Below are positions 37,561 through 49,185 of a DNA stretch of 64,000 nucleotides, one piece after another; positions within the stretch are counted from its first letter, which is position 1, and each line of letters opens with the position of its first letter. Made by a program: the position numbers and the translations under genes. Origin of the DNA: Crotophaga sulcirostris (Eukaryota > Chordata > Aves > Cuculiformes > Crotophagidae); NCBI GenBank assembly GCA_013397455.1, contig VYZB01000222.1:1374641-1438640 (forward strand), in the 5' to 3' direction. The notes below the pieces were generated by a model, which was not told the DNA's origin, searched no databases, and saw only the letters and a program-made list of their open reading frames with translations.

Positions 37561-38739
37561 ATCAAAATCATTAGGTGACAAGAAAACATACTTCTAGAAT
37601 TATGATATTACAGTGTTATTGCTGTGTTGCCCAGTGCTTTCTTAAATGATCAATAAAACAGACCTCTTTATATTAAATTATCCCCCTAAATGTGAACTGA
37701 ATTTATATCAACTTCCATTATGTCATTATAAAAACCAAAAAAAATATAGCACAAATCTCTCCCTTTTGCTCTATGTTATAGCAAGCCATTCTACAGGTAC
37801 TAGTTTCAGACAGAAAACAGAATTTAGAAACTCAATTTTTCTAGTATTCTTCAGATATGTTCTACAGAATGCCAATTGAAGGCTTACCTGATCACATTGA
37901 AGACCTTAAGGAACTTAGGCTTTAGGTACAATAAATGTTTTTTTAATGAGTAGAAGATTATTCTGAAATTACATTATATTTGATTATATAAATAAAAATA
38001 TTTAATCTGCTAATCAGCCAACAGATGCTGCAAAGGAAGTGCTTTCTCTTGTAGCTTCAGTTTGCTCCTTTCTTTACCTACAGCCTTAGATAATGGGAAG
38101 GGAAAGTGCTTATGAACAAAGTAGGAAAACACTATCCTGTGGCCTTATTTTATTCTATTCTGCATATTCACTTTTTATCTACTTACCAGTACTACCTAAT
38201 ATTCTAAACTATTCAACATATATTGGTTAATTAAAGCACTCACACAATAACTGGATTGAAAAAATCAGAAGATATGAAACAATAAATAAAAAAATAAGAC
38301 ACATAGTATCTGATTTATGGAATAAGATGGTTTTAATATTTTTATAAAGAAATAGATGAAGTTGAAGTTCATTTTTGCTATCATCATTGTCAATAAAAGT
38401 GGTCAGTACATCTATGTACGTTATATCAAATACAGGACATATTTGGTAGAGTTACTTCCTCAAATACTAACAGGGTCTAAATTGATTTTAATTTTATATA
38501 CATATATAAAACTGACCTTTAAAATATAGGTTGGACTTATAAAATAAACAAAAATAAAATTGTTTCTTCTATAATAAAACATGATGAAGTTTACAATAAA
38601 ACTTTTTTTCTCCATGGGAAACTGTTTAACAGTGCCAGTGCTCCTAGAGGCGGCTACTGTTTAATTATTCCATTTCGTTTTCATCCTTGGGCTTTATTTT
38701 TGGAACAGCATCATCAAATACCAGGTTCAAATGAAAAGG
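37561..38739. other. AT-rich sequence without a recognised gene
   Basis: Nothing beyond short A/T runs and a small palindrome (ACTGTTTAACAGT at 38621-38633). Confidence 0.5.
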
Positions 38740-39240
38740 TGTTTCAATGCCCCAGTGTGCAGATCACATTCTCTTATTGAGCTCCCTGCCCTTTCCTACC
38801 TGTCCTTCCTCCCCTCCATCTTCAAATAAGAAGTGCAGCTTGATCTTTTCCTTGATCTTTCTGTAAAAAGAAATCTATAATATTGACCTCTAAGAAGCTG
38901 CAAGCAATTAGATTTCTCGAGGGGCTAGTAGAGTGAAGCCAATGTTAGATGATTCAGAAATTGTAAGTATTCTGGGGACTTTTCTGAATAAAACTTCTTC
39001 ACCTGTACAGGTGCAGAACTGCATTAGCTCAGCAAGAGAGTCAGTCTGTGGTGTCATTCTCCAAGTTACCCACCCCTACAACCTGGGACTATTGCTCTCT
39101 GCACTGCAAGCTGTCAAGCCATTGTGGAGGAGCCCTTGAATTCCTGCAGAAACCTAATTCCTGCAAACACTATGCCTCAGTCGAAATTTCTGCTGCTTAT
39201 AGAAGTTATGCATGTCAAATGCCATCTCCTATAGACATAT
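38740..39240. other. GC-richer stretch with a paired E-box palindrome
   Basis: Raised GC across about 500 bases. CACCTGTACAGGTG at 39000-39013 is a perfect 14-bp palindrome made of two E-boxes, CACCTG and CAGGTG, two bases apart. AATAAA precedes it at about 38988. No recognisable protein. Confidence 0.3.
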
Positions 39241-42130
39241 GATGATTGGAAGTTTTCTTTTGTCTTGGGCTGCAAAAAAAGACCACTCATACATAGGTCT
39301 CAAAGAAACCTCTTCTTTATGAATAATTATTTCCAATATTGTACATCTTAGGAGCTTAAACCACCGTTCAGTAGCCAGCAGAGGTAAATACTTCTTGAGA
39401 ATTTTCTTGCTTGAAAATTAATTTTCCTGCATAACCAAGCTTAGTTATTCAGAATAATACTAATCTGGTTTGTTTTCCCATCTTGGGAAGAAGCATCAGT
39501 CTTGGAGCCAGACCATCAGTTTTCAGATGAATCCTTTTGTTGTGCCTCTGATACCTTATACAGCATCTTGCCAAACAATTTTATCTCCTAACTACTATAA
39601 CAAAGTCTATTCAGGAAACCAAGCCAGCAGTCCTCAGGCCGTCCTAATATTCCCCCCCGCCCCCGCTTTTTCTTTTAACTGAACCACAAGCCACTAAGGT
39701 AAAATGACCTTGATGCTACAGGACACTCCAGGCATCTAGAATCTAGAATTCAGAAATATCTCTTGTCTTTGAAGTAATTTTCTTTCAGGTGATTAGGGAA
39801 AAGGCGATGAAGTGTATTTTCAGCCATCAGCATACAAGTCTTTTCATAGGCCTTGCAGATAATGCAACATCTTTTAGAATAAAATAGCACCTATTCATTC
39901 AAAACTAAATGTATTCTGAAGTCACTAAGAGGTCTCTGCCATATATTTGTATATAAAATTTTAATTACAGATAAATGTGTTGAACTGCTTGTTCCTTTGT
40001 GCTTGCATGTTAAAGAAAGAGGTCTGCAAGCAACTGCAGCAGTCAGTGTTTGCTAAGCAACTCGCTTGGGTGTAGCCCCTGAAAATGATTTACAGAAAGA
40101 ACTCAGTCAGTAACTGTATTCTTAGCTTTTTATCAAACTGAGAAGTCTACTCATACAGTGGACAACAATTCTTTAATGTGGTAAAAAGGAAGTACAACTG
40201 CTGCATTTTGCAATGTTTAAGTTACAAAAGAAAGTTAAAACTTCTTTTTTTCTTCAATGTTTTCAATAGAGCATTTGCAAAACCATCCAACTTCCCCCTC
40301 TTTCCCCTTTATTCCAGAAACCCCAACAAAGAATAGAAGAGGTATTCTGGTAGCTACTAATGCAAGTTTAGAAAATTAAATCAGGAGTGAAAAAGACTAA
40401 AAAAGAGTCCTTCAAAAAATATGCTTCATATAATTCATTATGTGTATGTACATACCATGTACGTGTGTTCAAAAGTAAAAAAATTAAAGAAACTCTCACC
40501 TAAAGGTCCTTCTATCAGTGACAAACAGGCTAAATTTGACAATTCTCTGAATTTAGAATATCGGTTTCGCTCACATTTCCAAATCTAGTGGAATTGCTAA
40601 GTAAAAAGATTACAGAAAGTGGTTTGAGATCTTCCAGTGAGAGATGGTAGTTACAGTGTACATTCAGAACAGAATGTAGGAGAATGGAAATTTATAGGAA
40701 AAATCCATACACAATTTAAGAATAAATCATGTCTTGATTATACAAAGAACATGCAATGTCTTACAACTATTCCACTTTTATTATTAAAACATACCAATTA
40801 AAAAACCCAAACACAACAAAAAACCCCAAACAAACAAAGTTCCACAACCAAACAGAAGAAAAATCTCTTGACATTACCAACTACTCTGTGTTGCTTTATG
40901 GAATATTTACTGCATGTCTAATCCAAAACAGATTACTGCAGCATAAGAGAATAATATGCCCAAAGAGTTCACTATGGCATGGAAAGGATCAGGCTTCTTT
41001 GACTTTATTTAGAGAATAAATCTTAAAGAAAAGGCAGGCAAGAGAAAGGTATCATTTCTCTCTGTCATGTCACATCAAATGAATGCACAGCACGAACTCG
41101 GGTTGTCAAAGCTAGTAGAAAACATCACTTTACAGAGCCATAGATCTAGCACTGCTACTGTTACCCTGCACTATTAATTTTGGTATTACTCAAAATTCTC
41201 CATAACAAAGGAAAAAAATAACGATAGACTTAATTATACTATTGAAGCCATTGAGTTCAAGATGATAAAATAGTGATGGTTACAGAAACAGCGTACCAGC
41301 AGAAATTCAATCCAAGTGTGCAAAAGATGAATCAAGGAATAAAATAATAGGCCCTTTGGCACAGTGCAGATTTGGCATTTTATAACGGACGTAAACAGAA
41401 AAAAAATCCACATTGGTAACTATTAAAACTGAACTAAAATTAGGAAGAAATTAAACTCTTCTTGCCATTCGGTCAGATTTTGAGATTTGAGGAGCCATTT
41501 TTTTGCCTTTGGTACTTCTGTCCAACTCCAGATGAAACAAATCATACAAAAAGTTTCCTAAGCACTTAAAGCTTCTATCTACTTCTGCTACTTTCTGAAA
41601 ATGATCTGGAGTTTGACATCAGCATTTTTGCCTTTTCTCAGATTTTCCTTGATTTATTACTTTTCTTCTATTTTTTTCCCATTTATTCATTCCTTGACTA
41701 TGTTTCTGCAAAAGGATTTTGATTTGAGCTGGTCAAGACATTCTATTGCAACATTGCCGTGAGTCAATAGGCAAAAAAACTGGCAAAATCGATAACTAAC
41801 AGCATAGAAAGGTGAATTCTGGCACAGCTAGCAGGAATGATTGAAAAGTTACTGTGTCAGATGCCCATCATTGACTCTTTTCGGTTACTTCAGCAAAAAG
41901 TTATTTGGCTTTGCAAGGAGATGTGAAGAATCAAAGCATTAGGACAACCCATAAATTCAGCTGCAAAAGTGGTAATCACAAGCGAGGTGGCAATCATTAT
42001 AAAAAAACCTACATTTACTACAACAGAATTAATTTAGTCTGTACCTTAAAATGCCTTGGTCTCTGCAAATGTATAGTTTGACTTTTAGTGGGTAGTAAAA
42101 ACCATGTGTTAAGCTACTCCAGCTGTTAAG
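39241..42130. other. AT-rich sequence without a recognised gene
   Basis: Includes a C-rich run at 39652-39665 (CCCCCCCGCCCCCGC type) and an A/C tract at 40798-40839. No gene seen. Confidence 0.5.
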
Positions 42131-42370
42131 CTGAAAGAGGGTACATTTAGATTAGATAGTAGGAATTTTTTTTTTCCTATGAAGGTGATGAGGCACAGGA
42201 ACAGGTTGCCCAGAGAAGTCATGGATGCCCCCCCCCCTGAAGAAGTTCAAGACCTAGTTGGATGAAGCTATGAGCAACCTGATCTAATGGAAGGTGTCCC
42301 TGTCCATGGCAGGGAGGGTGGAACTAGATGATGTCCCTTCCAATCCAAACCATTCTATGGTTCTATGATG
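42131..42370 (+). mobile_element. CR1 LINE 3'-UTR fragment
   Basis: Starts within the CR1 3' region at CTGAAAGAGGGTACATTTAG, passes through GAGGCACAGGAACAGGTTGCCC, GGAAGGTGTCCCTGTCCATG and GGAACTAGATGATG, and ends with CCAATCCAAACCATTCTATGG, TTCTATGATG. No coding part remains. Very close to the 31681-32223 copy in the overlapping region and closer to the CR1 end consensus, so probably a younger member of the same subfamily. Confidence 0.93.
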
Positions 42371-45269
42371 AAGTCGAAAGAAGGAAAACCAGAAAACTGG
42401 AAAAGGACGTGTTGGAATTTCTGAAGAGAAAAGGCAGCAAAAGTAGAAAATATGTTCAGTCAAATATAATTTTCCCATTAAGGGCTCCTATTGATAGATT
42501 GTAGGCCCTGAATTAAGAAGCTACAGTATGTGACCATACAGAGTAATAGCATTATATAAATTTATAATACTGCATTAAGTGCAGTCATTTTAAGGACAAA
42601 AAAGAAATAGTACATGTCTAATGAAGAAGAACGAAATGGTCTTTATCTAGCATAGTTTACCTTACAAAGAAAGGTGGCACCAATTCACTTAGAAAAGTAC
42701 CCCCTCCAAACAGTGTTATAACTATATGAATTATAATCATATAAAATAATAACAAACTTGAACTACATATAGACCTTTTTGTATGTATCTCCCACAAAAA
42801 CCTCAGAAGTTTCTTATGCTGAATCCAGTTCAGTAAAGACATACGACTGTATGTCAGTGGTTTTATTCAACTAGAATGAGTTCAAAACAACTTGGCTGAA
42901 TACATTCACAATCAGAGGGTAACATTTTATTAATAAACCATACACAATATCATCAAAAAGGGCATTAGTTTTCATGCTGTTTAATGGACTATATTACGGA
43001 GACCACATTAATGTCTGAAACCTGTTATTACTTCCTTAAAATAGCAGTAAGTGAAACGATCCCATTCATCCAGTTTCTTTAGTAAGGGAAAAAATAATGT
43101 TTGTAAAACCACCTAGTGCAATAAAAGAAAAAAAAAATAACACCATCAAGCAAACACAGAGAAAAGTCTCTGAAGCTTAACCAGGTTTGTTACACATAAA
43201 TAAAAAGTGTAGACCTCTCATTTTTTCTTAATATTGGATAGTGATCTTCATTTTTGCCCTTTGCTGGAAGCTATATAGAGTTAAACACCACCATAAAAAT
43301 GTCATTGATTTGATAGCAAATTAAAGCTTACTAGACAGACTTTAACTAAGTACTTTGGATAAGACACTTAACTATCTAACCGCCTGTTAGAAGAGATTAT
43401 GAATAAGAAATGGGGACCTGGGTGTCACTGACCCAATGAAATTAAGTTGCTTATACTTTTCTAATTTTAGCTTCTGCTTGAAAGCCTGCAAAAAAATAAA
43501 CCCAATGTAGGTAATTGCAAGTGTTATGGAAAAGTAAAAAATATTTTTACAGTAAAAAATATTTAACAACTATACTAATGTTGAAAAGCTAAGAAATATA
43601 TAGTACTAGACATACTGTACCTGTAGTATAATAGGATATGAAGGAAGATAAAGCTCCATGTAGAATTTTACTAGAGTTGTTGAAATGTGACAGTGGAATC
43701 AATCCCAAGTTTTCCAGAAAAAAGAAATCCTCTGAGAATGAAAAGCACCATTTATCAAAGTCTAATAATTTTTACTACTCTTATCATTATTTTGGAAAAC
43801 TATAATCCAAACTAGATATGACCAATCTCTGGCTAAAAGCACTGAGAACACTATACCACATGAACATTAACAGCACATTGCTTATGATCCTCATCTTGCA
43901 TTTAGAAGAATCAATGTTTTGGCTCCTCATCTGTTTGACACAGAAGCAGCACTTGAATTTCACTTCACCATATAGACACAGGTTGCCTGCTACTGCTGAC
44001 TACTCTCTGGAAAGCTTCTTAGTTTCCTTTTGAAGCACTTGGCACTTCCTGAAACAACACTTGCCTCAAAATTTCCACATGCAGTGCAGATAAGGAACTA
44101 CTAAATCATTTATATGAGCCATCTTTCTGTGTCCTCACATATTTTTAACTATTTATTTCAAAATGAGGAGGCTGACACAGAAATTCTTGGACAGAAATGA
44201 CCAGAATAAATCATCTCTCATTCCTTGTAGAACAGATTAATTTGTGCTTCCTTCCTTTAAAAAAATAAAAAAGAACCAAATAATCCATATAAAGTAAAGC
44301 AAGGGAGGCAGTTGAGAAGGCTCAAAATGAGTTTCCCTAGGTGAAAGCTATAACGTAGCAGAACAAAAAGAGTCTGGGATGAGGAATGTGTAGAGAAACA
44401 ATAGCTCACAAAATGGACCAGCACTTAAATGGGCATCTAACTAGTACAGTTCTTTAAGTCAGCCAATTTTGCTTTGTAACAGTCTCCACTGAAAAAAATG
44501 TAAAAGCATCATGGAAAAGAGCATCCAGCTATAGCAATAGAGTCTGTCCAAACTGGCAACTTTCATAAATAAATAGTTTTCATTCTACTCCAATTTCGGC
44601 ATAGTACAAACTGGACTAAAGTTTATCTGCAAGAACAACAAGACACTTCAATTCAAGATATAACATGGCAGCTCAATTGTTCAGCAGTCTTTCCTGAGCT
44701 AACTCAGGTAGAAGGTCACCTTCTGTCTTCTGGAGTAAAAAACTAAACCAAAACCAAACAAACAAACCGCAGAGTTTTTAACTTAATTTTATTCCTTGAA
44801 CATCAAATCAAGAATTTCTATATCAACACAGCATTTTATCTCTCAGTGAATACCATGTTAATGAGCTTATGTTCCCTCCCTGCCTGCTCCTTATTACCAC
44901 TTTACACCTGCACAGCACTGTATCTTCCAAGCTGAATGACGGATAATATATTTTATTTATATTGGAAGTCACATAGCATATTTTCTGTGCTATAAGTAAT
45001 AAAACAAAAGCATAACAAGATGTTCAATTAAATTGCAGATCATAGTCAAAGTACATCGTGCCCCTAGCAACAGCTTCCATCCGCTGCACAGAAATATGCT
45101 GTAGACATGACAAATCTATGTGAAGTTTCTCTTAGTAATTACTCTGCTTAATGCATGTTGTCATTATATGGTAGCTTTGATATGGAAAAATATTTAGTGC
45201 CATATACCTACTTTCAAAGTTGCTTGCAATAAACATGAACATTTCAACAGAGCTATCATAAACCCCATA
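42371..45269. other. AT-rich sequence without a recognised gene
   Basis: A/C tract at 44737-44768. Remaining frames look like chance. Confidence 0.5.
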
Positions 45270-45720
45270 TGTACATTTTCCTTCCTGAACATGAACTGTG
45301 CATCTTCTTTGTCCCTGCCTGGTCCAGTTGGCCAACAGGCTGCAGCTCATGCCATGCTGCTGGTCAGAATCAACTTTCCAGGGTAGTGGAGAGTAAAGAC
45401 CACTCCTGGGCATGCCCACCAGCTATGCGAAGCTGCTTTGCTCCTGGCTTTATACAGGGCTGGTCATCACTTAAGCTTCTCCATTCATCCCTCCTCTGTA
45501 CTGCTACATTCAGCCCTGCCCTATCCAGCAGCAGTGCCTGTTCCTAATCCTTCTGCTGATGCTCTTCCAAGCCTTACTTGCTCCTATGCCTAATGCTGCC
45601 ATTATGGACTTACCAGCTTCCCAGGCTTGAGCCTTGTCTGATAGCTGATGCATATGCACTTTCAGTTGCTATTTCCTCCACTTCACCTCTTCAGCTTGAC
45701 TAAATGGTTGTTCCTAATTT
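45270..45720. other. GC-richer island of unknown nature
   Basis: About 450 bases rich in CTGC and CCT motifs (for example CAGGCTGCAGCTCATGCC and CAGCAGCAGTGCCTG). Open frames on both strands cover it, but neither shows a recognisable domain. Likely an old repeat, regulatory element or non-coding exon. Confidence 0.25.
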
Positions 45721-48700
45721 TTTGTTCACATCAATCTGCTGTACTTAGCTGTTTCTACTCTATGTTTTCCATTCTTTCAGTGGCTGTTGTAAAATCATCT
45801 ACTTCATAGCGGATAACATGCATAGGAAACCCCAAATAGAATCCTTATCACATACACATAAATGGGTGTTGATCACTGTGAATTACCATTCATACTAGGT
45901 TCTATCTTGTGTACACAGAAAATTTATCACGGTAAAAGAAAAGAATTCAAACAAGAAAACTACACTTGATATACGAACCAGCAAATGATAGGAACAAAAT
46001 CAATGATTTTAAGCACAACACACAGACCTTCTCAGTATGCAGATATTAACAAAAAAGCATTTAAAGAAAACAAAAAAACCAGCTTTTGATTAGGGATACT
46101 GAAGATACTTCCACAATTGGTGCCAAAGCCTGTCCCATACAAAGCCTATACATTGATAAGGTTCAAGTTGATCTTAGTTTCTCAAGATTTAAAATATTGA
46201 ATAACTGATTTAATTTCTAACTGGTGAGATCTCAAAAATGTTCCACAAGTAGTTCTTCCATATACAAGATACTTAAATCTAATCAGGTCTAAAGTGTTAG
46301 ACTTCCTATCTTACCGTCCTACTTTGAAGTACAATGCAGAAATTCTAAATTCTAATTTATTTCCTCTAGGAATAAAAGCGTAAGAAAAAAAAAAAAATTT
46401 AAAAGAGGAAGCATGTTCATCTGGAAGAAAAAAAAAAAAAGAGCAAACTGAAACCAAACACCAAAACACAGCTCAAAAAGGAAAAGAATAAGTAATAGGT
46501 TATCAAAACACTAGACAATATATTTATTTCTTTAGTTTATTGAGCCTTCAATAAGAATAAAACAAGGCTCAGCCATAGTGCTCAAAAGCCTACAAAATTC
46601 AAATTTTATCTCAAACTGGCGCAAATAATGAAGTATTAAAGTTACCTGCAGATAAGGGAAAATCCCTTATCAATTAAACACTTTTTCATTAGACATGGTC
46701 CTGACTGCTCAAATTGTTGAGGTACTTCAGAAGTTGTATAGTTTGTCTGTACCTTGTTTTCAGAGCTGCAAGCGAGACAGCATGAATGCAACGCCTCTGG
46801 GTTTTGATAGCGCAATGTCCACTTTTGTGTCAGTTGAGTTTTAAACCTGGTCATGAAAAGATCTGGGAAGATGCTCCATTTTTCAGCAGTTATTTTTAGT
46901 TTCAGACAGTTTATGGTTCCATTAACATCATGAGATAATTACAAAGGCTGAGGAAGGAGTAAGAGGAGGAACAGTAGGACGGAAGGACAGATATGGTCTG
47001 ATTTGTTCTTACAAAACTGAATTCTAATCAATTACAAACTCTTCATTAGTTTAAGTTTTATCTAAACCAAAACCAAATACAAATCTGGCTACAAAAATGG
47101 AAATTACAACTTTTTTTTAAAATAATAAAGTAACAACAACAAAGAAAACCAGTGCAATAAAATGCCTCCAGTGTTTACAACAGCAAGTGTTTTCCATTAC
47201 TGCTGCAGGTAGTAAACACAAGCCTACTCAAAAAAAGATATGAAGAATAATTTTACTATGTAAACAAGCTGATTTAATTTATCAAGATGTCAGAAAATGT
47301 CATTACTGTATAAACTTTTTAAGGCATCTATAATTTTAAAATATAGCATGACTTAAGTAAAGACTTTTATATTTAGAAAAGTCACTATATCCGCCCAGAC
47401 ATTTAGTCGAGTTACTTCATTGGGTAGCAATAAAAATGACATTGGTATTTTCAAACTCATTTGTTCCTAATATTGTTCATTAACATATCTAAGCTAAAAT
47501 TTCACTTCTTTTGCTTTGGTTTTGAGCTTCGCTAAATGCAATTCCGATTATTGCTATAGAATGTATAAGAAGAATATAATCTATCACACATTCAAGACAT
47601 TAATCACCACAATTTTGCAACTATTCTTATACTATTAGAGGCTTCTCCAATAGCTAATTAATTCTGCTATAAAAATGCCAGATTTTTTAGAAACCCTGTT
47701 AGAAATTACTGATAGAAGAAGGAATCAGTTTTGCTTTCCATATTAATTTTCTTTTTCCTGGACAACCTTTTTCAAATCTAAGTTTCTAGATCAAATGCAA
47801 CCTAGTATTTAAATGCACGACCTCAATATTTCCTCCTGTGAGTCTTCTTAAAGCTTATTTATATATAATGATACACACAACTGTCAATAGTTCCCAACAA
47901 CAGAACTGATACAGAGAACAGACAATACACTAAAGTTCAGTTACTTCATTTGGTAGATTTACAGATCCAGGCAGTTGGAAGAGAATGCGGAATACCTCTG
48001 AAGTATGCAAACTACATTCACATTTGAATCAAGTTTGGTTCAATCAGAAGTCTATACACTGTAGCTATTACCTAAGGCATCACTGAATGAAAATAATACA
48101 ACACTGAATAATGTCGTATGGGATGAATTACTGACCCTCGAAAGCAAGATTTCTATTCACTTCTGTGAGGCTTATCATTTTATTCTTCATATTTCAATTG
48201 AAGTAAATAGTCTGAGATTTGATAGGACATGTTTTGTAAAAGCAAGGTTTTCAAATGAGAGAAAACCACTGCTTACTGTTTTCACAAGACATCTGATATT
48301 CAAGTGTATTTATTAGTTCTTGAAAAGTTAAGTAGCTACTCTTAGAATATAAAACCAGATGCAGTTGAACACACAAAATATCCAACCTTCCTTCCACCTT
48401 TTGCAGAGGTTGTTTTTAACACAAAGAAAAAATTATAACAGATTAACTGTGGAGTAATAGTCAAGATTTGACAAACAACGGTATAGCCAAAATAAAGAAA
48501 TCGTAACAGTGACTGCCAGAAATCCTCAGCCTCATTCACTATGTTTTTAATATAAATGTTCTGCCTTGAGGCTTTAAATGCATGATTTTTCAGTGTTTCT
48601 GTAACCATAAATTCTTCTTTGCACATACTATGCATCGTTTGGTACTATTCAGTATTCTTTTTATGAACTTCTTTTAAGTTTTCCAAGTTTCAAAACATAT

Positions 48701-49151
48701 GCTCAAAATTCTTATTTCCTAGAAATATGCTATCTGCACACTGCATGAATATTACTGTACAAGTATAATTGAATAAACCCATGATTTTTAATTTTACCAT
48801 ACAAAGCAGAAAAGCATTACTTGTAGAGCACATATCAGGCTTCCAAGAGACTCTAAGAGAGCAATGTCTAAGGCATATTTTAAACACTTCCTTCCTTCTA
48901 AAAACGTTTAAACCAAACAGGCATTTGACAATCCAGAAATCCATGTTCACACCACACTGTTACTTTCAGAAAAGAATCACCACAGGCTTCAAACATTAAT
49001 CTCACAAACTAAATATTTTAATTAGCATTTAAATAAATGTCTATTTATGTGCAGTCAGAAATGAGATTTTTACAGGTTTAAAGTGTCTTCATGTATTTAC
49101 CTACAGCTGTATTTCTACAAATTTTAATTTCTCACTGACATGAAACACATT
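45721..49151. other. AT-rich sequence without a recognised gene
   Basis: Two A runs at about 46385-46397 and 46428-46440. A minus frame at 46642-46854 has mixed composition but no support. Confidence 0.5.
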
Positions 49152-49185
49152 CCCAGTGGAAGCAACTGGGACCACTGGAGTTGCT
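49152..49185 (+). other. Interleaved inverted repeats (pseudoknot-type arrangement)
   Basis: CCAGTGG (49153-49159) is complementary to CCACTGG (49172-49178), and AGCAACT (49161-49167) to AGTTGCT (49179-49185). The two stems interleave instead of nesting. CCCAGT/ACTGGG (49152-49157/49165-49170) offers a competing hairpin. Confidence 0.6.
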
